This document shows, in pieces, positions 1-5,609 of a stretch of DNA of 7,974 nt. The notes under the pieces are model-generated. The model saw only the letters and a list, made by a program, of their open reading frames with translations, was not told the DNA's origin and ran no database searches. The translations under genes were made by a program, and so were the position numbers. Origin of the DNA: Clostridiales bacterium (GTDB taxonomy: Bacteria; Bacillota; Clostridia; Christensenellales; Aristaeellaceae); NCBI GenBank assembly GCA_019409045.1, contig DXVG01000071.1:1-7974 (forward strand), in the 5' to 3' direction. Each line of letters begins with the position of its first letter. Position 1 is the stretch's first letter.

Positions 1-55
1 GCGCGCAACGTTCGCATCGTTGAGGTCAGGGGTTCGAATCCCCTACGCTCCACCA
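1..55 (+). tRNA. tRNA-Ala (anticodon CGC), 3' part only
   Basis: The 5' part lies outside the window. What remains folds well: anticodon stem CAACG (6-10) with CGTTG (18-22) around the 7-nt loop TTCGCAT, giving anticodon CGC at 13-15. A 5-nt variable loop AGGTC follows, then T-stem AGGGG/CCCCT (28-32 and 40-44) around the standard loop TTCGAAT. The acceptor 3' strand is ACGCTCC (45-51), then discriminator A (52) and an encoded CCA (53-55). Anticodon CGC reads the Ala codon GCG, which fits the GC-rich codon use of the his genes. The acceptor strand has T at the position equivalent to 70, compatible with the alanine identity pair G3:U70, but the partner base is not visible. The identity call therefore rests mainly on the anticodon. 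Confidence 0.92.
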
Positions 56-68
56 AGTCCGCAAAATT

Positions 69-108
69 CGAACCTCGTCTTTTTGAAGAAGAGGTTCGGA
101 TTTTTCTT
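69..108. terminator. Intrinsic terminator after the tRNA, probably bidirectional
   Basis: CGAACCTC (69-76) pairs perfectly with GAGGTTCG (91-98). Inside it TCTT (78-81) pairs with AAGA (86-89) across a single G/A mismatch, closing a TTTG loop. On the plus strand the stem is followed by GATTTTTCTT, ending the tRNA transcript. On the minus strand it is followed by AATTTTGC, so it could also end transcription arriving from the gene at 168-530. The plus-strand T-tract is the stronger. Confidence 0.8.
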
Positions 109-167
109 GTCCCGGGAAGACTTCACCCTCTCAGGCCGCCCCTAAACGCCCTCGGAGTACGGGCCTT

Positions 168-530
168 TTAAACCTTGGATTCTCTTGCCAGATTGACGCA
201 GACAATACCTTGTCTCCGGGATTCTACCCATGTGGGCAGATCAACTAACAGTTTGGTGCGCCCTTTGACCTGGAGTGAGAATGATCTTTTCGAGATCCCC
301 ATGAAATGCGGGTCGGAGTAGCCCCCTGAGCCGTGACCGTCGTCCAGCAGCAATTCCGTGGTGGAGTAGTTGGCCTCGACTGGCGCGACGCCGTCCGAAT
401 AATCGTCCATGGGCAGGCTGAACGCCGGCCTGGGCAGTGGCGTGGGCGTGGGCGCGGCCGTCGCTGTGGCTTCGGCGGCGACGGCGGTGGGGGAAAAAGC
501 AGCCTCCTCGGGCGATGCCGAGGGCGTCAT
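168..530 (-). CDS. Unrecognised secreted or membrane-anchored protein; start uncertain, possibly decayed
   Basis: I do not recognise this protein family. The bounds given run from the first ATG (530) to the stop, 120 residues. The frame stays open upstream to 689. In that extension the minus strand has a strong ribosome-binding-like AAGGAG (588-593). Six bases later comes a run that reads like a signal peptide: KSIVPK, then hydrophobic AVIALICLSAF, then small residues MTPSAS. No ATG, GTG or TTG exists in frame at the expected position (about 579-581, an AAA codon). Starting at 530 would discard most of the signal. After the signal comes a Pro/Thr/Ala linker (about residues 14-36), then an acidic/Gly segment with LLLDDGHGSGG and a basic C-terminus. 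The frame lies just downstream of the MATE-kinase gene on the same strand, with the putative ribosome site 24 bp past its stop. It could be a gene that lost its start, one using a rare start such as ATC, or chance coding. Stop at 168. Confidence 0.4.
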   Translation of the reverse strand: MTPSASPEEAAFSPTAVAAEATATAAPTPTPLPRPAFSLPMDDYSDGVAPVEANYSTTELLLDDGHGSGGYSDPHFMGISKRSFSLQVKGRTKLLVDLPTWVESRRQGIVCVNLARESKV

Positions 531-616
531 GAATGCGCTCAGGCATATGAGCGCGATAACGGCTTTGGGGACGATGGATTTCTGTAACTCCTTGCGTCGG
601 TCGAGGGCGCTGTTGA

Positions 617-2095
617 TTATCTGCTCTTTATGAAATGGATAATGCTCTCCGCCGTCTGCTCCATGCCGTTTTCGCAGCTGAGGGAAATGTCATAGTTTTC
701 CGCTTCTCCCCAGGTTCTGCCGGAAATGCTCTTATAGTAAGCAGCGCGGGCGCTGTCCGCCCTTTTCATCTGCTTTGCGGCATCCTCTGCGCTATCGCCG
801 TACATCTCCATGATCCTTTGGATCCGGTATGCTTCGGACGCGTGCAGAAATACCGTCACCACATCGGGGTATTCACGCAGAACATAATCTGCCGCACGGC
901 CTACAATAACGCAGGAACCGTTGTCCGCAATGCGCCTGATGATCCTGTCCTGCGCAATGATCGCATCGCGAACGGGCGTCGTACTTAAATAGAGGTCGCG
1001 CAGGAGCGCAGGGGAATTGCGGTTGATCTCCGAGACAAATTCCTTGTCAAATCCGATCTCCTGCGCAGCAAGCGCGGTCATTTCCTTGTAATAGAAGGGA
1101 ATGCCGAGTTTTTCTGCGACCAGTTTGCCGATCTGCTTGCCTTGAGAGCCATGCTCACGGGCAATGGTAAGAATAACGCCGGGCTTTGATTCTTTGATAA
1201 CGGTTTGCGCCGCGGTTGCTTCGATTGTCGGCGGCACATCGGGCATGTGGTCAAAGAGCCTCCTTTGCATGCGGACTCTGCCATACACGGCCATTGCCAT
1301 GGCGCCAAGCTCGCCGATCGGAACAGCCCACCACACCTGCGCATATCCAAACGCATATCCAAGCGCATATGCAACAGGGACCAGTATGACAAGCTGACGC
1401 GCAACCGCCATAAGCAGCGCCAGCAGGCTCTTTCCGCAAGCCATAAAGAACTGCGAGGTAACAATGCCGTAGGCCGAGAAGATAAAGCTGACGGCAATGA
1501 TGCGGAAGGCAGGCACGCCGATCTCCAGCATAAACGACGAAGCATTGAATATTTTCAGCAGCACATCCGGTATAATCAAAAATACCGCCGCCGCGAGGCA
1601 CATAAACAGCAGCGCGACCTTTACGCTTAACCGGTAGGCTTCAAGCATCCTGTGCTTGTTCTTTGCGCCGAGATTGAAGCCGACAATGGGGCTCATGCCC
1701 TGTGAAAGGCCGAGAACGGGCATGTTAAAGAAGCTCTGGATCTTGAAATATGCGCCGAAAACCGCCGCTGCCGTTGCGGTCGCCTCAATGGCGATCAACA
1801 GCCTGTTCATCATAAACGTCATGACGGAGCCGATGCCCATGGTAAGCATGGAAGGAATGCCGATTTTGTATATGGACAAAACCATTTTTCCGTCGGGGCG
1901 AAAACCTTTGAAATGCAGTTTCAGCTCGGTATTGAAGCGATGATTGAGAACGATGCCGGTGATCATGCTGAAGATCTGGCCGATGACCGTTGCCACTGCC
2001 GCGCCCGCAACGCCCATCACAGGGAACGGCCCCCAACCGAAAATGAGGATGGGGTCGAGGATAATATTTGTGATGGGCCCACCATAAGCGTCCAC
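617..2095 (-). CDS. MATE transporter C-terminal half fused to a cytidylate-kinase-like domain (frameshifted fragment)
   Basis: This is the larger piece of a broken gene. Fragment residues 8-290 are the rest of a MATE (multidrug and toxin extrusion) transporter, beginning with ITNIILDPILIFG, a conserved stretch in this family. Several hydrophobic helices follow, with GLSQGMSPIVGFNLGA in the C-terminal lobe and VWWAVPIGE near the last helices. From about residue 306 (about position 1180) to the end it matches the cytidylate-kinase-like family (PF13189 type): VILTIAREHGSQGKQIGK (P-loop-like), then GIPFYYKE, NGSCVIVGRAADYVLREYP, VFLHA, RAAYYK and W-G-EAENYD. MATE proteins act in the membrane, usually exporting cationic drugs by Na+ or H+ exchange; the substrate here is unknown. 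The kinase-like family has no settled function, so the joined role is open. The frame's first start is a GTG with no ribosome site and lies inside sequence that belongs to the N-terminal frame, so this is not an independent gene. With the shift repaired the whole protein is 663 residues, far beyond the usual 440-460 of MATE proteins. Confidence 0.85.
   Translation of the reverse strand: MDAYGGPITNIILDPILIFGWGPFPVMGVAGAAVATVIGQIFSMITGIVLNHRFNTELKLHFKGFRPDGKMVLSIYKIGIPSMLTMGIGSVMTFMMNRLLIAIEATATAAAVFGAYFKIQSFFNMPVLGLSQGMSPIVGFNLGAKNKHRMLEAYRLSVKVALLFMCLAAAVFLIIPDVLLKIFNASSFMLEIGVPAFRIIAVSFIFSAYGIVTSQFFMACGKSLLALLMAVARQLVILVPVAYALGYAFGYAQVWWAVPIGELGAMAMAVYGRVRMQRRLFDHMPDVPPTIEATAAQTVIKESKPGVILTIAREHGSQGKQIGKLVAEKLGIPFYYKEMTALAAQEIGFDKEFVSEINRNSPALLRDLYLSTTPVRDAIIAQDRIIRRIADNGSCVIVGRAADYVLREYPDVVTVFLHASEAYRIQRIMEMYGDSAEDAAKQMKRADSARAAYYKSISGRTWGEAENYDISLSCENGMEQTAESIIHFIKSR
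1340..1375. repeat. Three tandem 12-bp units inside the MATE coding region
   Basis: On the plus strand three consecutive 12-mers are CGCATATCCAAA, CGCATATCCAAG and CGCATATGCAAC. The first two differ at one base and the third at three. On the coding strand they give VAYA-LGYA-FGYA near the last transmembrane helices, just before QVWWAVPIG. From memory of the family the spacing to the conserved WW is normal, so the repeat does not look like an added block. It is too short and too few-copied to be CRISPR. Confidence 0.7.
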
Positions 2096-2607
2096 ATCGA
2101 CAGACTGGATTTGCCCACGCTCTGCATGAGGCGCTCCATCACGATCTGGCCGAAAATGCCAAAGGAAAAAATGCAGCAGATGGACAAATATGCCTTGCCG
2201 CCCTCAAGAATTTCGGGAATGTCGGTCTGCGAACGGAAGAACGCGTCCACGCCCACCAAGCCAAATACGAGTATCACAAGATAGCTGCAAACGGCGAGGA
2301 ATACGCCGTGGATCGCGAGCTTGTTTGCCTTTTCGTTGTTCTTTTCGCCCAGGCTTTTTGAGATCAAAGCGACAAGCCCCGTTCCCGTCCCGGTTGCAAT
2401 GGCGATCATGATGTTCTGAATCGGGTAAGAAAGGGATACAGCGTTGAACGCCGCCTGACTCACCTGGGATACATACAGGCTGTCCACCATATTGTAGAGC
2501 GCCTGTACAAGCATGGAAATGATTAGCGGAACAGCATTTTTAAGCAGCAATCTGCCGATGGGCGCCGTGCCCATGCCGTTTCCCTTTTTAAGCGTTTTCG
2601 CTTCCAT
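2017..2607 (-). CDS. MATE family efflux transporter, N-terminal part (frameshifted fragment)
   Basis: Residues 1-177 are a clear MATE N-terminus: LLLKNAVPLIISMLVQALYN, then MVDSLYVSQV, then GTGTGLVALISKSLGEKN and further helices up to MQSVGKSSLSMWTLMVG. After Gly177 (codon at 2077-2079) the frame turns into non-family sequence and stops at 2017, while the family sequence resumes in another frame (ITNIILDP, from 2074). The start at 2607 is supported by GGAGG seven bases upstream, and it overlaps the end of marR by 20 bp, so the two are co-transcribed and probably translationally coupled. A marR-MATE pair suggests that the regulator controls the pump. As sequenced, only about 40% of the MATE domain would be made from this start, presumably non-functional. 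A sequencing or assembly error is an equally good explanation. Confidence 0.85.
   Translation of the reverse strand: MEAKTLKKGNGMGTAPIGRLLLKNAVPLIISMLVQALYNMVDSLYVSQVSQAAFNAVSLSYPIQNIMIAIATGTGTGLVALISKSLGEKNNEKANKLAIHGVFLAVCSYLVILVFGLVGVDAFFRSQTDIPEILEGGKAYLSICCIFSFGIFGQIVMERLMQSVGKSSLSMWTLMVGPSQILSSTPSSFSVGGRSL
2072..2082 (-). other. Frameshift point in the MATE-kinase gene (one base missing)
   Basis: On the minus strand the reading ATG GTG GGC (Met-Val-Gly) is followed by CCATCACAAAT. The family motif needs one extra base here: GTG GGC nCC ATC ACA AAT would read VG-x-ITN, with Ala from GCC the most likely missing codon, giving MVGAITNIILDPILIFG. Restoring one base joins 177 upstream codons to 485 downstream codons with no other stop. 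The site is the self-complementary run GGGCCC (2075-2080), a plausible place for an indel. I see no slippery heptamer that would suggest programmed shifting. Confidence 0.85.
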
Positions 2608-3031
2608 TGTATGCCTCCATCATGCCCTTCAGCTTATCGTATATCGCCGCAAACGTGTCCATAAACGCTGCGGCGTCTTCAGCGGGAATGGCCGCAAATA
2701 CTTCGCTTCGAATCTCGGCAAATGCGTTGGAAATCACATCGCACATTTCTTTCCCCTTCGGCGTCAGGTAGACGTAATACGTGCGCCGGTTGCCGTTGTG
2801 TCTGCGGCGCTTGACCAGGCCGTTTGCTTCCATGCCGTTGAGCGCCGAGGTCAAGGAGGCGGGCTCAATAAAGCAGGCGGCGGCGATATCATTTTGCATA
2901 CTGCCATCGTGCGCTTTGAGAAAATCCAGTATTTTCGGCTGACCGGATGTAAGGCCCGTGCCTGCGAGCTTTTTCATCAACAGCTTTGTGTGCATCGAAT
3001 AAACCGCCAATAAGGTATAATGCAGTTCCAT
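2588..3031 (-). CDS. MarR family winged-helix transcriptional regulator
   Basis: The protein has 147 residues, a normal length for MarR regulators, which bind DNA as dimers and often repress a neighbouring efflux gene until a small ligand binds. Residues 27-95 show the winged helix: LTSGQPKILDFLKAHDGSMQ opening the domain, the presumed recognition helix around IEPASLTSALNGMEANGLV (55-73), then the wing RRRHNGNRRTYYVYLTPKG with its basic tip. Flanking helices at both ends would form the dimer interface. An ATG also exists at 3043, but GGAGG lies across its first codons and sits seven bases before the ATG at 3031, so 3031 is the better start. The gene is first in a two-gene unit and overlaps the MATE start by 20 bp. 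Its promoter carries inverted repeats that suit a MarR dimer, so autoregulation is likely. The ligand is unknown. Confidence 0.93.
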   Translation of the reverse strand: MELHYTLLAVYSMHTKLLMKKLAGTGLTSGQPKILDFLKAHDGSMQNDIAAACFIEPASLTSALNGMEANGLVKRRRHNGNRRTYYVYLTPKGKEMCDVISNAFAEIRSEVFAAIPAEDAAAFMDTFAAIYDKLKGMMEAYNGSENA

Positions 3032-3045
3032 AGCGACCTCCATTA

Positions 3046-3081
3046 TTTAGAATCCAAAATATTATAATTCTAAACTTAGAA
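3046..3081. promoter_or_regulatory. Probable MarR operator: inverted repeats in the marR promoter
   Basis: A perfect inverted repeat TTCTAA-AC-TTAGAA occupies 3068-3081, entirely within the spacer between -35 and -10. TTTAGAAT (3046-3053) is the exact inverse of ATTCTAAA (3067-3074) and lies at the predicted start of transcription, so two to three copies of the same half-site flank the -10 box. A dimer bound here would block RNA polymerase. Which protein binds is an inference from position; the adjacent MarR protein is the obvious candidate. Confidence 0.65.
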
Positions 3082-3089
3082 GAGCGCAA
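3061..3089 (-). promoter_or_regulatory. Sigma-70 type promoter for marR-MATE
   Basis: Reading the minus strand, TTGCGC (3084-3089) is a fair -35 (four of six consensus bases) and TATAAT (3061-3066) a perfect -10, separated by exactly 17 bp. The transcript would start near 3054, about 23 bases before the marR ATG at 3031, leaving room for the GGAGG ribosome site (about 3038-3042). The surrounding sequence is strikingly AT-rich compared with its flanks. Confidence 0.8.
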
Positions 3090-3322
3090 GCGGGAAGTGC
3101 GGGAACGATTGTAAATTGTTTTGAAACCATCGGACGCAAGGTGGCTTTCGGCGCACTGCTTCCAATGTCCTTTGCACAGACGGACGATCCCGTTCAGGAT
3201 ATGGATTTGCAGTACCGCACTCAGGCGCGCAGCCTGCCGACGGTAGACAGGAGCTGGTCAACGCCCCCCGCGGCAGCCGAAAGCGCCGAAGGATGTGGAT
3301 ACAGCAAGCCAGAAACGGAGAT
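3090..3322. other. Gene-free stretch between the marR promoter and the his terminator
   Basis: The region between the marR start and the hisK stop is about 337 bases. Its ends hold the promoter, operator and terminator listed separately. The remaining roughly 230 bases contain no reading frame with a ribosome site and no recognisable protein. The plus-strand frame from 3141 runs straight through the terminator into antisense of hisK and is not credible. I see no RNA gene, repeat or insertion-sequence end. Confidence 0.5.
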
Positions 3323-3366
3323 AAAAAAACACGGGCCGCTGCAGCGAATGCTCCTGCAGCGGCCCG
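3323..3366 (-). terminator. Intrinsic terminator of the his operon
   Basis: CGGGCCGCTGCAG (3332-3344) is the exact reverse complement of CTGCAGCGGCCCG (3354-3366), a 13-bp GC-rich stem with a 9-base loop. On the minus strand it is followed by TG and then seven T (3323-3329). It begins 2 bp after the hisK stop codon, marking hisK as the last gene of the operon. Confidence 0.95.
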
Positions 3367-3368
3367 CC

Positions 3369-4187
3369 TCATTCCCATTCCCGGAACGCGAAGCGCCCGT
3401 TTTCCCACACCCACACGCCCTCAAATCCCGCGCGTTTGAGCGCTTCCACGGCGCGGTCGAAGTGCAGGGCGATATTTTCCACGCGGTGCGCGTCGGCGCT
3501 GACGGTCATCCTTCCCCCAATGCGGCGGATGTATTCCAGCAGCCGGGGCGCGGGATAGCATTCGCCGCGCCTCTCCCAGCCGTTGGTGTTCAGCTCGATG
3601 ACCGCGCCCGCGGCACACACGCGGTCGATGGATGCAAATGCCGCGTCCAGATACCAGGGCGCGTTTTCATCGAAAAACCGCATGCCCCGGTTGTTTTTGC
3701 CGACCACGTCGATATGCCCGCAGATCTCCGGGCGGTGCGCCTCGCAGCTGTCCGCAACGTTTGCGTAATACGCTTCCACCATTTTGCGCGCGTCGCCGCC
3801 AAAAAGCGCGTCCCGGCAGTCCGCCACCGTTTCCGGGCTTCCGTCCACCGACCAGTAGCGGCCGGACGGATCGTCCTTCCAGTAATGCACGGAGCCGATG
3901 ATGTAATCGTACTCCGCGCGCCGCGCCGTGGGCGCGAAAGCATCCTGCTCCAAGCCGCAATACAGGCGGATGCGGCCCGCGTATTCCCTTTGCAGGGCGC
4001 GAACCGCGCGAATGTACTCGCCCTCGTCCCGCATCGCGTAGGAAAGGTCGAAGGGCGTATGCCCGTGCCCGGAAAAGCCGAAATCGGTGAACCCGGCGGC
4101 GATGGCCGCTTCGGCCATTTCCCGGGCGGTGTTCTCCCCGTCGCACATCGTCGTGTGATTGTGCAGGCCTGCGCAAATGCGCGTCAT
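3369..4187 (-). CDS. hisK: Histidinol-phosphatase, PHP family
   Basis: The enzyme hydrolyses L-histidinol phosphate to histidinol, the penultimate intermediate of histidine synthesis, in the cytoplasm. The 272 residues fit the usual 260-280 of the PHP-type enzyme, which is unrelated to the HAD-type phosphatase. Metal-binding motifs appear in the expected order: HNHTTMCDG (9-17), GFSGHGHTP (about 38-46), GSVHYW near 100, GHIDVVGKNN in the middle and SADAHRVENI near the C-terminus. The ATG at 4187 is chosen because it begins just before the first HxH motif and overlaps the hisIE stop as ATGA. The frame runs open further upstream, but that is antisense-like sequence inside hisIE. It is the last gene of the operon. 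The gene is called hisK or hisJ in different Bacillota. Confidence 0.93.
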   Translation of the reverse strand: MTRICAGLHNHTTMCDGENTAREMAEAAIAAGFTDFGFSGHGHTPFDLSYAMRDEGEYIRAVRALQREYAGRIRLYCGLEQDAFAPTARRAEYDYIIGSVHYWKDDPSGRYWSVDGSPETVADCRDALFGGDARKMVEAYYANVADSCEAHRPEICGHIDVVGKNNRGMRFFDENAPWYLDAAFASIDRVCAAGAVIELNTNGWERRGECYPAPRLLEYIRRIGGRMTVSADAHRVENIALHFDRAVEALKRAGFEGVWVWENGRFAFREWE

Positions 4188-4840
4188 TGCATCGTCTCCT
4201 GTTTTACCTTGTGGTCGATGACGTGGCGGGAAGCCAGCTCCGCGCGGACGTCGTCGGGTGAAATGCCCTCTTCCACCATCAGCACCAGCGCGTGATAGCA
4301 CAGATCCGCCAGTTCGTAAACCGTTTCCTCCCGGCTGCCCTTCATCGCGCCGATGATGACCTCGGTGCACTCCTCGCCCACCTTTTTGAGTATCTTTTCC
4401 CTGCCCTTTTCAAAGAGATAGGTCGTGTAGCTGTTTGCGGGGCGCTCGCGGTTGCGGGAAAGGAGCAGTTCGTGCAGGCTGTCTATGGAAAATTCGCCCT
4501 TTTCCCCGTCCCCGTCCTGTGCGGTGAACAGCCGGTTTTCAAAGCAGCTGTCCGTGCCCAGGTGACAGGCGGGCCCGGCCTTGTCCACGCGCACGACGAG
4601 CGCGTCCGCGTCGCAGTCCGCGGTGATGTCCACCACGCGCTGCACATTCCCGCTGGTTTCGCCCTTGCGCCAGAGCGTTTTGCGGCTGCGCGACCAGAAG
4701 CAGGTGCGCCCTTCCGCGAGGGTGATCTCCAGGCTTTCGCGGTTCATATAGGCCAGCGTGAGCACGCGGCCGGTCTTCGCGTCCTGCACGATGGCCGGGA
4801 TCAGCCCGTTTTCGTCGAATTTCAGGGAATCCAGGTTCAT
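4184..4840 (-). CDS. hisIE: Bifunctional phosphoribosyl-AMP cyclohydrolase / phosphoribosyl-ATP pyrophosphatase
   Basis: This cytoplasmic enzyme carries out steps 2 and 3 of histidine synthesis. The C-terminal HisE domain removes pyrophosphate from PR-ATP, and the N-terminal HisI domain opens the adenine ring of PR-AMP. The protein has 218 residues. HisI spans about 1-110 with YMNRESL, FWSRSRKTLWRKGETSGN, the Mg-binding DCDAD (75-79) and zinc ligands C92 and C99 in ACHLGTDSCF. HisE spans about 120-205 with the helical KVGEECTEVIIGA motif (acidic residues 156, 157 and 160) and YELADLCYHALVLM. The start at 4840 is preferred over an ATG nine codons upstream because AGGAGGAG lies seven bases before it and it falls 13 bp past the hisF stop. 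It overlaps hisK by ATGA. All expected active-site residues are present. Confidence 0.96.
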   Translation of the reverse strand: MNLDSLKFDENGLIPAIVQDAKTGRVLTLAYMNRESLEITLAEGRTCFWSRSRKTLWRKGETSGNVQRVVDITADCDADALVVRVDKAGPACHLGTDSCFENRLFTAQDGDGEKGEFSIDSLHELLLSRNRERPANSYTTYLFEKGREKILKKVGEECTEVIIGAMKGSREETVYELADLCYHALVLMVEEGISPDDVRAELASRHVIDHKVKQETMQ

Positions 4841-4853
4841 ATCGTCTCTCCTC

Positions 4854-5609
4854 CTATATCCGCACATGGATGCCGCATTCGGCCAGATATCGCTTGAGAT
4901 CCATGATCTCGATCTCCCGGAAGTGGAAGATGCTCGCCGCCAGCCCGGCGTCCACGCCTTCGAGCTGGAACAGCTCCCGAAAATCCTCCCTGCAGCCCGC
5001 GCCGCCCGAGGCGATGATGGGTATCTTCACGCGCGCGGCCATGTCGGAGAGCATTTCCAGATCGAATCCGCGCTTCACCCCGTCGGTGTCGATGCTGTTG
5101 AGCACCAGTTCGCCCGCGCCGCGCGATTCGCCCTGCGCGGCCCACTCAAACGCGTCCATGCCGGTGTCCACGCGGCCGCCCTTGGCAAACACCCGGTATT
5201 TCCCGTCTACGCGCCTGGCGTCGATGGAGAGCACGACGCACTGATCGCCGTATTTCTTCGCGGCCTCGTCGATCAGCTCCGGCCGGGCGATCGCGCCGGA
5301 ATTCACGCTCACCTTGTCCGCGCCCGCCTTGAGCACCCGGTCGAAATCGTCCACGGAATTGATGCTGCCGCCCACCGTGAGCGGAATGAAAATGCACCTT
5401 GCCACGCGCGTGAGCACGTCCGTGAACAGGGGGCGCTTTTCCACGCTGGCCGTGATGTCGTAAAACACCAGCTCGTCCGCGCCGCTCTCGTTGTAAAACC
5501 GCGCGAGCGCGACCGGGTCATCCACGCTCTTCACGTTTTCAAAATTCACGCCCTTCACCACGCGCCCGTCGCGAATGTCCAGGCAGGGAATGATTCGCTT
5601 GGTGATCAT
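4854..5609 (-). CDS. hisF: Imidazole glycerol phosphate synthase, cyclase subunit
   Basis: HisF pairs with the glutaminase HisH to turn PRFAR plus ammonia into imidazole glycerol phosphate and AICAR, linking the pathway to purine synthesis. The 251 residues form the expected single (beta/alpha)8 barrel. The two catalytic aspartates are at their standard positions, D11 in PCLDIRDGRVVKG and D130 in VVLSIDARR. Phosphate-binding loops are visible as LTVGGSINS (77-85), KVSVNSGA (99-106) and IIASGGAG near the C-terminus. The start overlaps the hisA stop as ATGA (5606-5609), so translation is probably coupled. Sequence is complete and ordinary for the family. Confidence 0.97.
   Translation of the reverse strand: MITKRIIPCLDIRDGRVVKGVNFENVKSVDDPVALARFYNESGADELVFYDITASVEKRPLFTDVLTRVARCIFIPLTVGGSINSVDDFDRVLKAGADKVSVNSGAIARPELIDEAAKKYGDQCVVLSIDARRVDGKYRVFAKGGRVDTGMDAFEWAAQGESRGAGELVLNSIDTDGVKRGFDLEMLSDMAARVKIPIIASGGAGCREDFRELFQLEGVDAGLAASIFHFREIEIMDLKRYLAECGIHVRI

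Noticed and set aside
1..55. tRNA 3' end as an attachment site of an integrated element
   Set aside because: I looked for a second copy of the T-arm/acceptor sequence in the window and found none, and no integrase or excisionase gene is present. The GAGGTTCG in the nearby hairpin is explained by the terminator stem.
130..167. Second terminator-like hairpin GCCC/GGGC followed by TTTTAAA
   Set aside because: The stem has only four or five pairs with a loose loop; the hairpin at 69-98 explains termination in both directions much better.
1340..1375. CRISPR or regulatory repeat array
   Set aside because: The units are contiguous 12-mers with no spacers, in frame within a transmembrane coding segment.
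2072..2095. Programmed ribosomal frameshift in the MATE-kinase gene
   Set aside because: There is no A/T-rich slippery heptamer or downstream ribosome-stalling structure at the join, and a missing base in a GGGCCC run is a simpler explanation.
3076..3414. Minus-strand frame of 112 codons covering the hisK-marR gap
   Set aside because: It starts inside hisK, crosses the terminator and the marR promoter, and resembles no protein; no ribosome site is evident.
3141..4295. Long plus-strand reading frame (384 codons) opposite hisK and hisIE
   Set aside because: It runs through the his terminator and lies antisense to strongly recognisable genes. Such frames arise from GC-rich third positions; it has no ribosome site and no family motifs.
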